From DATBLQ01 sp036555325 (lineage in GTDB: Bacteria; Pseudomonadota; Alphaproteobacteria; Rhizobiales; Aestuariivirgaceae), in contig DATBLQ010000019.1 in assembly GCA_036555325.1 (NCBI GenBank), forward strand, positions 73,482 to 137,481: DNA of 64,000 nucleotides. The letters are read 5' to 3'. Below the pieces are notes generated by a model. That model saw only the letters and a list, made by a program, of their open reading frames with translations. It made no database searches and was not told where the DNA came from. This document shows positions 16,520 to 25,545 of the stretch, piece after piece; within the stretch, counting starts at the first letter, position 1; the number at the start of each line of letters is the position of its first letter. Position numbers and translations under genes: made by a program.

Positions 16520-18682
16520 ATGGACCAGGCAAAAACCACCACTCCGGTTCTCGAGTGCAAGGACCTGTGCATCAGTTATTACACGCGGCGAGGCGAGGTT
16601 CCGGCAGTCGTCAACTTCAACCTGACAGTCATGCCCGGCGAGGCCGTTGGACTGGTGGGCGAGTCCGGCTGCGGCAAGTCCACGGTGGCGCTGGCGATCA
16701 TGCGGCACATGGGCAACAACGGCGCAATCACCGGCGGATCGATCAAGTTTCTCGGCCGCGACATCACCACGCTCAGCGATGAAGAACTGCGCTCGATCCG
16801 CGGCTCGCAAATCGCGATGGTCTACCAGGAGCCCATGGCGTCGCTCAATCCGTCGATGCGCGCAGGCGATCAGCTCAACGAAGTGCTGATGATTCACCAG
16901 GACATGAGCGAGGAAAAGGCGCGCCAACGCTCGATGGCGCTTCTTTCCAAGGTGCGGCTACCCGATCCTGAGCGCATTATGAAAGCTTATCCGCACCAGC
17001 TTTCGGGCGGGCAGCAACAGCGCGTGCTGATCGCCATGGCGCTGCTGTCGAACCCGAAGCTGCTTCTGCTCGATGAGCCGACGACCGCTCTCGATGTAAC
17101 GGTGGAGGCGGGGATCATCGAACTGATCAAGGACATCTCGCGCGAGTTCGGGACGTCCATGATCTACATCTCGCACAACCTCGGACTGATTCTTGAAACC
17201 TGCCACAGGCTCACGGTCATGTATTCGGGCGTGGCGGTGGAGACGGGCAGCGTCAAGCAAGTGTTCGACAAGATGCGGCATCCCTACACCCGCGGGCTCT
17301 TCAACTCCATCCCGCTGCCGGGGACCGATCGCTTCGCCCGACCGCTGGTGCCCATTCGCGGACAGTTGCCATTACCATCGGAGCGTCCGCACGGTTGTTC
17401 GTTCGGACCGCGCTGCAACTACTTCCAGCTGGGCCGCTGCGACAAACCCATCCCAATGTTTGCGGTCAAGAATGATCCCGGGCACGAGACACGCTGTGTG
17501 CGGCATGAGGAAATCGACTGGGCGTTGAGCGAGGACGCGGGCGCGGCGCAGGAGCCAATGAGAATCGGAGTGCCGGTCCTCGAAGTCACCGCAATGAAGA
17601 AATACTATGAGATCCGCGACAATTCGATTGCGGGGATGATCACCGGCCTGCGCAAACGATTCGTGAAGGCGAACGAGAAGCTGGACTTCACGGCATGTGA
17701 AGGTGAAACAGTGGCGATCGTGGGGGAATCGGGATGCGGAAAGACCACGTTCGCAAAAGTCTTGATGGGCCTCGAGAGCGCCACCGAGGGCGAGGTGAAG
17801 ATCAAAGGCAGAGACATCTCGAAGCTGTCTGTCCAGAGACGCGATCCGCAGCTTGTGGGTTCGCTGCAGCTGGTGTTTCAGAATCCCTTCGAAACTCTCA
17901 ACCCAAGCCACTCGGTGGGCGCGCAGGTGGCGCGGGTGATCAAGAAGTTCGGGGTGGCCAGCAATCCGGACGAGATTCAACGAAAGATGTTCGAGATGTT
18001 CGATCTGGTGAAGCTGCCGCGCGAGTTTGCCTTTCGCAAACCGAGGCAGCTTTCGGGCGGGCAAAAGCAGCGCATCGGCATCGCGCGCGCGTTCGGCGGC
18101 AAGGCGACCGTGATCGTGGCGGATGAACCCGTCTCGGCACTGGATGTCTCAGTGCAGGCGGCGATCACCGGGGTATTGACGGATATCCAACGCAAGAAAC
18201 GCACGACCATGGTGTTCATCAGCCATGATCTCTCTGTCGTGCGCTATCTCGCCGACCGGGTGATCGTCATGTATCTCGGGCACATCATGGAGCAAGGCAC
18301 GGCGGAGCACGTCTTCGCCCCGCCCTATCATCCTTATACGGAGGCGCTGCTGTCGGCAGTGCCTATTGCGGATACGTCGGTGAAGAAAAAGCACATCGTG
18401 CTCAAGGGCGAGCTTCCCTCGCCAATAAACCCACCCACCGGCTGCCCCTTTCAGACGCGCTGCCACCGCAAGCTCGGAGTCATCTGCGAGACCGAAATGC
18501 CGCCGGAACGCGACATGGGAAATGGACACAAGATTCTCTGCCACCTGTCGGATGAGGTGTTGAGAGGCATGGATCCGGTGATTGCCTTCGGGGCGGCAGA
18601 CCGCGCTTCGAGCGATATCGAGAGCCCGATGCGCAAACGGCCGCCGGCCGAACTGGCGCAGGATGTGGTGGCCAAGGGTTAG
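16520..18682 (+). CDS. Fused double ABC ATPase, DppD-DppF type
   Basis: 720 residues, starting 2 bp after the permease stop. Two complete nucleotide-binding domains are fused. Domain 1 has GESGCGKST (47-55), LSGGQQQR (about 162-169) and LLLLDEP (about 181-187). Domain 2 has GESGCGKTT (about 402-410), LSGGQKQR (about 511-518) and VADEP. Each is followed by the cysteine-containing oligopeptide-transporter C-terminal extension (CSFGPRCNYF and CPFQTRCHRK). It energises the two permeases. Separate DppD and DppF subunits are usual; fusions occur in several opine and peptide importers. An open frame extends far upstream but overlaps both permeases and is a shadow. Confidence 0.93.
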   Translation: MDQAKTTTPVLECKDLCISYYTRRGEVPAVVNFNLTVMPGEAVGLVGESGCGKSTVALAIMRHMGNNGAITGGSIKFLGRDITTLSDEELRSIRGSQIAMVYQEPMASLNPSMRAGDQLNEVLMIHQDMSEEKARQRSMALLSKVRLPDPERIMKAYPHQLSGGQQQRVLIAMALLSNPKLLLLDEPTTALDVTVEAGIIELIKDISREFGTSMIYISHNLGLILETCHRLTVMYSGVAVETGSVKQVFDKMRHPYTRGLFNSIPLPGTDRFARPLVPIRGQLPLPSERPHGCSFGPRCNYFQLGRCDKPIPMFAVKNDPGHETRCVRHEEIDWALSEDAGAAQEPMRIGVPVLEVTAMKKYYEIRDNSIAGMITGLRKRFVKANEKLDFTACEGETVAIVGESGCGKTTFAKVLMGLESATEGEVKIKGRDISKLSVQRRDPQLVGSLQLVFQNPFETLNPSHSVGAQVARVIKKFGVASNPDEIQRKMFEMFDLVKLPREFAFRKPRQLSGGQKQRIGIARAFGGKATVIVADEPVSALDVSVQAAITGVLTDIQRKKRTTMVFISHDLSVVRYLADRVIVMYLGHIMEQGTAEHVFAPPYHPYTEALLSAVPIADTSVKKKHIVLKGELPSPINPPTGCPFQTRCHRKLGVICETEMPPERDMGNGHKILCHLSDEVLRGMDPVIAFGAADRASSDIESPMRKRPPAELAQDVVAKG

Positions 18683-18805
18683 ACCGTTTCACCTTTGAGA
18701 ATGGCTCAGGGCTGGTTTGCGGCGAAATCCTGGATCGAGGGTTGAAAGTTCCACGCCATCATGCACTAGCTTCGTCATGGCCGGGCCAGGAGCCGCGGAG
18801 TTTCG

Positions 18806-21235
18806 ATGCATCGCGATGCACAAGTGGTTGTCATCGGCGGCGGGGTTGTCGGCTGTTCGGTCCTCTATCACCTGAGCAAGCGCGGCCTGAAGGACCTGGT
18901 GCTGATCGAACGCGATGTGCTGACATCAGGTTCGACGTGGCATGCGGCAGGCGGGTTTCACACGCTCAACGGCGACCCCAATGTAGCGAAGCTGCAGGAA
19001 TACACGATCAACCTGTACAGGGAGATCGAGTCGCTGTCGGGGCAATCGACGGGAGTCCACCTTTCCGGCGGGGTGATGCTGGTTTCCAGCCGCGACCGCT
19101 TCGACTGGCTGAAGATGGCACATGCGCGCAACCGCTATCTCGGCGTCGCCACGGAACTCATTTCGATCAAGGATGCGAAGGCTCTTTTTCCGCTGCTGGA
19201 TGAAAAGCGATTCATCGGCGCAATGTGGCATCCGCTCGAAGGCCATCTCGATCCGTCCGGCACGACGCATGCCTATGCGAAGGCGGCACGGAGCAATGGC
19301 GCGGAGGTAATGCAAAAGTGCCGCGTCACGGATACGAGGAAGCGGGGCGATGGCGCATGGGATGTCGTCACCGAACAGGGAACGATCAGAGCCAAGCATG
19401 TCGTCAACGCGGGCGGGCTCTGGGCTCGCGAAACCGGCCGTTTTGCCGGGCTGGAGCTTCCCGTTCTGTGCATGGCGCATCAATATCTGATCACCGAGGA
19501 AATGCCGGAGGTCGTTGAATTCAACCGCCGGACGGGCAAGGAGATCGTCCACTGCATCGATTTCGACGGTGAACTCTATATGCGGCAGGAACGCTCGGGA
19601 ATGCTGGTCGGCACCTATGAGCCGAACGGCGTTCCCTGGTCGCCCACAGCGGCACCATGGGACTTCTCAAGCGAGTTGTTGCCGCCCGACCTCGACAAGA
19701 TTTCGGACAATCTGGCACGCGCCTTCGAGCACCATCCGCCATTGGCCAAGGCCGGAATCAAGAACATCATCCACGGTCCTTTTTCCTTTGCGCCGGACGG
19801 TAACCCACTGGTCGGGCCGATTGCCGGCCTGGAGAACTACTGGGTCGCGTGCGGGGTCATGGCGGGCTTCAGCCAGGCGGGCGGTGTGGGTCTGGCGCTC
19901 GCGAACTGGATTGCCGATGGCGATCCGGGATTCGATATCTGGGCCATGGACGTCGCGCGCCTGGGTTCATGGGCAACGAGGGCCTACACGAACGCGAAGG
20001 TGCGCGAAAACTACGGCAGGCGGTTCCGCATCACCTTTCCAAACGAGGAACTACCCGCCGGACGTCCGCTGCGCACGACGGCGCTCTACGATCGGTTTGA
20101 GACCATGGGCGCCTGCTTCGGCGCAAGCTACGGGCTAGAGCAAGCCTTATGGTTTGCAGCGAAAGGCACGAAACCGAAGGAGAAGGCGACCTTCCGGCGC
20201 TCGAATGCCTTTCCGATGGTGGGAGCCGAGTGCCGGGCGGTGAGGACCGGGGTCGGCATTCTCGAAATCTCGGGGTATGCGAAATACGAGGTCGCGGGAT
20301 CGGGTGCCGAAACATGGCTTTCCTCGATCCTCGCCAACCGGATGCCGCAAAAGGGACGGCTCATCCTGTCGCCGATGCTCAACGAGGCGGGCAAGCTCAC
20401 CGGCGACTTCACCGTGGCAAAAGCCGATGACGAGCGCTTTTACATTTTTGGCTCGGGGGCGGCGGAGAGCTATCACATGCGCTACTGGCAGAGCATCCTG
20501 CCAAGGAACGGAGAGGTGTCGATCCGGGCGCTTGGTACGGAACTCTGCGGCCTCTCCATTGCCGGCCCCAAATCGCGTCTGCTTCTGCAGGCGCTGGCCG
20601 AGGATGATGTTTCAAACGAATCGATGCCATTCATGACCTTCCGGGAAATGGAGCTTGGGCCACTGCCGGTCAAAATCGGCCGGCTGAGTTTTACGGGCGA
20701 TCTCGGCTATGAAGTGTGGTGCCGTGCGGACTACCTTGTTCCTCTGCACGACATGTTGTGGACGGCCGGCAAAGAGTTCGGTCTCAAGCCCTTCGGCGTC
20801 AGGGCGCTGCTATCGCTGAGGCTGGAGAAGAACTGGGGGACATGGGCGCGGGAATACCGACCGATCTATGGAGCGCTCGAGGCGAATTTGGGCCGTTTCG
20901 TCGATATGCAGAAGAATCACTTTGTCGGTCGCGACGCGGCGCGAAAGGAAAAGGAAACGGGCGGCAAGCTCAGACTCACGGCTTTCACGGTCGACACCAG
21001 CGCTGTCGATGTGATCGGAGATGAGCCGATCTATCACAACGGCGAGGTCAAGGGGTGGGTAACCTCCGGCGGGTATGCGCATTTCGCCAACAAGTCGGTG
21101 GCGCTCGGTTATGTTCCGAAAGAGGTTGCCGCGGAGGATGAGGATTTCGAGATCGAAATTATCGGCAAGCGCTATCCAGCGAAGCCGCAGCGCGAGCCCC
21201 TCTTCGACCCTGCCGGAGCGCGGATGCGGAGTTAG
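18806..21235 (+). CDS. Dimethylglycine/sarcosine dehydrogenase-like FAD oxidoreductase with GcvT domain
   Basis: 809 residues. The N-terminal DAO domain starts VVVIGGGVVGCSVLYHL and has STWHAAG with H46, the histidine that binds FAD covalently in dimethylglycine and sarcosine dehydrogenases. From about residue 430 the protein matches the aminomethyltransferase (GcvT) tetrahydrofolate-binding domain, including the CGLSIAGPKSR, SFTGDLGYEVW and RLEKNWGTWAREY segments. Such enzymes oxidise N-methyl groups and pass the C1 unit to folate. The exact N-methylated substrate is not shown. It lies 123 bp after the ABC transporter, so that transporter may import the substrate. The gap contains a REP-like half unit near 18775. 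Confidence 0.88.
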   Translation: MHRDAQVVVIGGGVVGCSVLYHLSKRGLKDLVLIERDVLTSGSTWHAAGGFHTLNGDPNVAKLQEYTINLYREIESLSGQSTGVHLSGGVMLVSSRDRFDWLKMAHARNRYLGVATELISIKDAKALFPLLDEKRFIGAMWHPLEGHLDPSGTTHAYAKAARSNGAEVMQKCRVTDTRKRGDGAWDVVTEQGTIRAKHVVNAGGLWARETGRFAGLELPVLCMAHQYLITEEMPEVVEFNRRTGKEIVHCIDFDGELYMRQERSGMLVGTYEPNGVPWSPTAAPWDFSSELLPPDLDKISDNLARAFEHHPPLAKAGIKNIIHGPFSFAPDGNPLVGPIAGLENYWVACGVMAGFSQAGGVGLALANWIADGDPGFDIWAMDVARLGSWATRAYTNAKVRENYGRRFRITFPNEELPAGRPLRTTALYDRFETMGACFGASYGLEQALWFAAKGTKPKEKATFRRSNAFPMVGAECRAVRTGVGILEISGYAKYEVAGSGAETWLSSILANRMPQKGRLILSPMLNEAGKLTGDFTVAKADDERFYIFGSGAAESYHMRYWQSILPRNGEVSIRALGTELCGLSIAGPKSRLLLQALAEDDVSNESMPFMTFREMELGPLPVKIGRLSFTGDLGYEVWCRADYLVPLHDMLWTAGKEFGLKPFGVRALLSLRLEKNWGTWAREYRPIYGALEANLGRFVDMQKNHFVGRDAARKEKETGGKLRLTAFTVDTSAVDVIGDEPIYHNGEVKGWVTSGGYAHFANKSVALGYVPKEVAAEDEDFEIEIIGKRYPAKPQREPLFDPAGARMRS

Positions 21236-21277
21236 GCTCCGCCCCGCTGCCGTGCAGGACGCGCACGACCATAGCTG

Positions 21278-22174
21278 TCAAGCCGACTTCCTGCAAAGGG
21301 ATGGAAAGAGGCGAGACAAGACAAACATTACACGGACAAAGATTGACGACGGCAAGACTGCGAAGGCCATGCCGATCACCAAGATCGTTCCGGTCGTTAG
21401 CTTCGGAGCGGAGAGCGGGTCGTCGAAAAGTGTAACAGCAATGAGAGAGGAAAGGATCGGTGAGATGAACTGATATATTCCAAGGTGAAGGGCAGTCAGT
21501 TTCGAACACACTCCAAGAAACAGGACCAGTGGAAGCACGGTAACTGGTCCGGACAAGATAACAATGAGACCTGATGTGCCACCAAGCTCAGTCATCATCT
21601 CTTCTCTCATGTCGTTCCAAAAGTACACTACAAAGCCAGCCGCTAGCGCAAACATGATCACCATTTCATGCCGAAGCGCGCCGATTGCGTCGACGGTTCG
21701 AGATTTCTTATGCAATGTCGAATACAAGGCAAAGGGCAAGGCAATACCTAGCCCATACCAGGGCAGTGTTGCCATGGCTGTGGCGTAGTAGGTAATAGCG
21801 ATAAAGCACAGTCCAACGCCAAGCCACTGCGGTCCAGTCAGCTTCTCGCCAAGCAACACACGGCCGCAGAGTATAATCAGGATCGGAGTAATCAGATAGC
21901 CATAGGCCGCTTCGATCACCTGCCCGTTCAAAACAGCTACGATGTATACGTATCCGTTCAACGCTAGGAGTAGTGCTGGCACAAGTGAACTTCGCAATTT
22001 TCGGAAAGAAAAAACCTGGAACCGCAGCAAACCCAGCAATGTCAGGATCAAAAACGTAAACAGGGAACGATAAATAAGCATGTTGAGCGGATCGACGGCC
22101 CTTACAAAGAGGTAATAAAGGGGAACCAATCCCCAAAGGACGTTGGCAAGAATACCCCTAGCGTGCGCGGACAT
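21278..22174 (-). CDS. EamA-family permease, RarD-like
   Basis: 298 residues from the ATG at 22174; a longer frame to 22240 is less likely because the family begins right at the first membrane helix (GILANVLWGLVPLYYLFV). Ten hydrophobic segments are visible, and the sequence keeps RarD-type landmarks such as NGQVIEAAYGYLITPI and SPILSSLIAVTLFDDP. RarD proteins are inner-membrane transporters of the drug/metabolite superfamily with unclear substrates (chloramphenicol sensitivity in E. coli). The base composition here is visibly lower in GC than in the flanking genes, hinting at recent acquisition. It is divergent from the DddP-like gene with about 210 bp between. Confidence 0.8.
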   Translation of the reverse strand: MSAHARGILANVLWGLVPLYYLFVRAVDPLNMLIYRSLFTFLILTLLGLLRFQVFSFRKLRSSLVPALLLALNGYVYIVAVLNGQVIEAAYGYLITPILIILCGRVLLGEKLTGPQWLGVGLCFIAITYYATAMATLPWYGLGIALPFALYSTLHKKSRTVDAIGALRHEMVIMFALAAGFVVYFWNDMREEMMTELGGTSGLIVILSGPVTVLPLVLFLGVCSKLTALHLGIYQFISPILSSLIAVTLFDDPLSAPKLTTGTILVIGMAFAVLPSSIFVRVMFVLSRLFPSLCRKSA

Positions 22175-22384
22175 CCGGCCGGCCGGGCAATCAAAGTTGT
22201 GAAGCAATATAGTTGACCCAGTTTCAAATAGAGAATGCACTGGACTATTTTTTCATCAAAAGAAAAGTGAATGACTTTGGACCGTGGAATGCTGGTCATG
22301 TCAATTAGATAAATTCGAACCGACCATTGCTTTTCTAAGGATGCGGGGTCAGATTCATGATTCAGCCGTGTTGAAGGTTGCCGG

Positions 22385-23632
22385 ATGGACGTGTTCAAGG
22401 ATAATCGAAAGCGGGAGTATCTCAACGCCGAGGGCGCCGATAAGCCGCTCAAGAGTCCGATACCGCATTCAACGCTGAAGCGGGCACGCGCCTATCGCAA
22501 GCAGCGGCTCGTCGATCAGTTGCGGGCGCATGATTGCGCGGCAATCCTGCTTTACGACCCCTGCAATATCCGCCATGCGCTCGATGTGTCGAACATGCAG
22601 GTGTGGATGCTGCACAATCCGTCCCACTATGCTCTGGTGTGCGCCGACGGGCATGCGGTCGATTTCGAGTATAAGGGTGCGGAGCATGTGGCCAACGGAA
22701 TCGAAACGATCGATGAGGTTCGACCGGCCACTGCCTGGTTCTATTTCGCCGCCGGTCACAGGATGGGCGAACGCATCAAGCCGTGGGCCAAGGAAATAGC
22801 CGAGATCGCCAAGGCGCACGGTGGCGGATCGAAACGGCTGGCAGTCGACAAATGCGAGACGCCGGGCACGGATGCGCTGCGGTCGCTGGGGCTTGAGATC
22901 GTCGAGGGCCAGGAGCTAACGGAGCATGCCCGCTCGATCAAGTCGGCCGAAGAAATCGAACTGATGAGGTGGACGGTTCGGGTCTGCGAAGCGGGAATGG
23001 CGCGGATGTACGAGTGCTCGCTTCCGGGAAAGAGCGAGCAGGAAATCTGGGCCGAGCTTCACTATGAAAATATCCGTTCAGGCGGGGAATGGATCGAGAC
23101 GCGACTGCTGACGATCGGCGAACGCACCAATCCGTGGTTTCAGGAATGTTCCGATCACATCGGCCGGGCGGGCGACCTGCTGTCGTTCGATACCGACATG
23201 ATCGGGCCCTACGGCTACTGTGCCGATCTTTCACGATCGTGGACCATCGGTCACACAAGAATGAGCAATCAGCAAAGAGAGCTTTATTCGGCCGCGGTCG
23301 AGCAGATTCATCACAATCTGGCACTCCTGAAGCCCGGCCTGAGCTTCAGCGAATTCAATGAAAAATCCTGGAGGATTCCGGAGAAATACCAAGCGCGACG
23401 ATACAGCGTGGCGCTGCACGGCGTCGGAATGGCCGACGAGTACCCCGCGGTGGCGCTGCATCCCGATTTCTCCAGGAACTACGACGGAACGTTCGAGGAA
23501 AACATGACGCTGTGCGTCGAAAGCCTGATCGGCGAGGACGGCGGGCGCGAATGCGTCAAGCTCGAAACGCAAGTCGTGATAGCGAGCAAAGGGGCCCAGC
23601 GGCTCGACAGTTTTCCCTGGGAAGACGCCTAA
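22385..23632 (+). CDS. dddP: M24-fold protein, candidate DMSP lyase DddP
   Basis: 415 residues of the M24 (creatinase/methionine aminopeptidase) fold. Compared from memory with DddP of marine roseobacters, every functional residue has a counterpart at a constant offset: metal ligands D269, D271, D281, H345, E379 and E394 (DddP D295, D297, D307, H371, E406, E421), the proposed nucleophile D351 (D377) and Y340 (Y366). Long shared blocks include GGEWIETRLL, RTNPWFQEC and LHGVG. DddP cleaves dimethylsulfoniopropionate to dimethyl sulfide and acrylate in the cytoplasm. Alternatives are other M24 hydrolases such as ectoine hydrolase, aminopeptidase P or creatinase, but the D351/Y340 pair speaks for DddP. 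A cupin with DddQ-type residues lies 2 kb away. Confidence 0.65.
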   Translation: MDVFKDNRKREYLNAEGADKPLKSPIPHSTLKRARAYRKQRLVDQLRAHDCAAILLYDPCNIRHALDVSNMQVWMLHNPSHYALVCADGHAVDFEYKGAEHVANGIETIDEVRPATAWFYFAAGHRMGERIKPWAKEIAEIAKAHGGGSKRLAVDKCETPGTDALRSLGLEIVEGQELTEHARSIKSAEEIELMRWTVRVCEAGMARMYECSLPGKSEQEIWAELHYENIRSGGEWIETRLLTIGERTNPWFQECSDHIGRAGDLLSFDTDMIGPYGYCADLSRSWTIGHTRMSNQQRELYSAAVEQIHHNLALLKPGLSFSEFNEKSWRIPEKYQARRYSVALHGVGMADEYPAVALHPDFSRNYDGTFEENMTLCVESLIGEDGGRECVKLETQVVIASKGAQRLDSFPWEDA

Positions 23633-23713
23633 AAGAAGCAGCTTAACGCCAATCGCCACTTGCTTTCCGAAACAGATCAATAGAACTATGCCGGATCGGG
23701 AGAGGTTCGCAGG

Positions 23714-25513
23714 ATGGCGGCAGCGGCTGACATTTTTGCCTATAAGGAGGCGCTCATAATCCTCGGCACGGCTGGCGTGGTGATACCGCTGTTCAGCCGT
23801 ATGCGGATCAACCCGATCTTAGGGTTTCTCATCGTGGGGGCGTTCATCGGCCCGAATGTATTGGGGGAACTCGCCAAGCAATTCCCGTGGCTGTCGATCT
23901 TCATCATCGGCGAACAGGAAGAGATCGCCCAACTGGCAGAACTGGGCGTGGTGTTCCTGCTTTTCATCATCGGGATCGAGCTGTCGTTCGAGAGGGTTCT
24001 GTCGCTAAGGCGCCTGGTGCTCGGCTTTGGCGCGGTGCAAGTGATCGCCTCGGCGATCGTCATCGGATATGTGGTGCATCTTATCGGGCTATCGATGACA
24101 GAAGCGCTCATCGTCGGCCTTGCGCTATCGCTTTCGTCGACGGCGATCGTCATTCAGCTTCTGTCGGAACAGAAGCGGCTTGGTACCCAAACCGGGCGAG
24201 CAAGCTTTGCCATCCTGCTGTTCCAAGACCTGGCCGTGGTGCCCATTCTGTTGCTGATACCGGCGCTCGGAACGAGCGGTACCGAACGAGTGTTCGGCGG
24301 CATTCTGATGGCGCTGCTGCAGGCTGCAGTCACGGTCTTGCTTATCGTCATCATCGGCCGGCTGGGGCTCAGACCCCTTTTGCGGCTGGTGGCCTCGACG
24401 CGCAGCGCCGATCTGTTCATGGCGGCGTCGCTGCTGATCATCGTGGGAGCGGCGATTCTTTCAACGCTCGGCGGACTCTCAATGGCACTGGGGGCTTTTG
24501 TGGCAGGACTGCTGCTGGCGGAGACTGAGTACCGCCGAGAAGTCGAAGCCATCATCGATCCCTTCAAGGGGATTTTGCTTGGCACCTATTTCCTGCTGGT
24601 CGGCATGGGAATGAATCTCAAACTCCTGCTGAGTCATCCGACTGCGATCATCGGGTTTGCCGTAGCCCTGATCTTGCTGAAAGCGGCGATCATCGTCGGG
24701 GCAGGAAGCCTTTTCCAACTGCCGCGCGCCGCCCTAATCCGCACGGGACTGCTGCTGGGGCCGGGCGGGGAATTCGTCTTCGTCATCATGGGCGCAAGCG
24801 TGGCTGCGGGCGCTGTATCGTTTTCAACCAGCCAGAACGTCACATTGATCGTATCAATCACGATGGTTGTCATTCCACTGATGTCAACTCTCGGCGATTG
24901 GCTGACATCGAAACTCTCGGTGAAAGCGACTTTGCCGGCGGAAGCCTTGGCCGAGCCGAGGGAAAACGGCGTCAGAGCCATCGTCGTGGGATACGGGCGG
25001 GTGGGAACACTGGTGGCGTCGATGCTCGAAGAGCACGACATGTCCTATATCGGCATAGAAAACAATCCCGACGTGGTGACCAGGGCACGCCGGCAGGGCA
25101 AGCCGGTCTATTACGGGGATGCGACGCGGCCAGAGCTGTTGCGCCGGAGCGGCATCGGAAAAGCGACGGCGATCGTCGTTACCATGGATTCGCCGGCCAA
25201 AGTCGACCAGGTGGTGCGCATCGCGCGGGCGGAGCGGGCAGACCTGAAGATCATCGCGCGAGCGAGGGACGAAGATCATGCGATGGAGCTCTATGGCGCG
25301 GGAGCCACAGAAGCCGTGCCCGAGACAACCGAGGCTAGCCTGCAGCTCGGCGAGGCGGTGCTCGTTGACCTAGGCGTGCCCATGGGTCTGGCAATTGCGG
25401 CAGTTCATGAACGGCGCGACAGCCTGCGGCGGCTCCTCGGCCGACCCGACCGCCGGCGCGAAGTGGGCTTGGCGCGAGATCGGCTGAAAAGGTTGACCAA
25501 GGAAAAGAGCTAA
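23714..25513 (+). CDS. CPA2 monovalent cation:proton antiporter with TrkA-N domain (KefB/KefC-like)
   Basis: 599 residues. Residues about 1-395 hold 12-13 membrane segments of the CPA2 antiporter type (ELGVVFLLFIIGIELSFERVLSLRRLVLGFGAVQV, ALSLSSTAIVIQLLSEQ, GPGGEFVFVIMG). A cytoplasmic Rossmann domain follows, starting RAIVVGYGRVGTLVASMLEEH at about 423, with D/E residues for NAD(H). A short basic tail resembles a partial TrkA-C domain. Such proteins exchange K+ or Na+ for protons and are gated by nucleotide or glutathione ligands. It sits between two candidate DMSP lyase genes, and ion homeostasis is linked to osmolyte use, but a functional link is speculative. Confidence 0.9.
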   Translation: MAAAADIFAYKEALIILGTAGVVIPLFSRMRINPILGFLIVGAFIGPNVLGELAKQFPWLSIFIIGEQEEIAQLAELGVVFLLFIIGIELSFERVLSLRRLVLGFGAVQVIASAIVIGYVVHLIGLSMTEALIVGLALSLSSTAIVIQLLSEQKRLGTQTGRASFAILLFQDLAVVPILLLIPALGTSGTERVFGGILMALLQAAVTVLLIVIIGRLGLRPLLRLVASTRSADLFMAASLLIIVGAAILSTLGGLSMALGAFVAGLLLAETEYRREVEAIIDPFKGILLGTYFLLVGMGMNLKLLLSHPTAIIGFAVALILLKAAIIVGAGSLFQLPRAALIRTGLLLGPGGEFVFVIMGASVAAGAVSFSTSQNVTLIVSITMVVIPLMSTLGDWLTSKLSVKATLPAEALAEPRENGVRAIVVGYGRVGTLVASMLEEHDMSYIGIENNPDVVTRARRQGKPVYYGDATRPELLRRSGIGKATAIVVTMDSPAKVDQVVRIARAERADLKIIARARDEDHAMELYGAGATEAVPETTEASLQLGEAVLVDLGVPMGLAIAAVHERRDSLRRLLGRPDRRREVGLARDRLKRLTKEKS

Positions 25514-25545
25514 AGCCACGTTCCGGTGAATGGAGAGCCCGTCAC

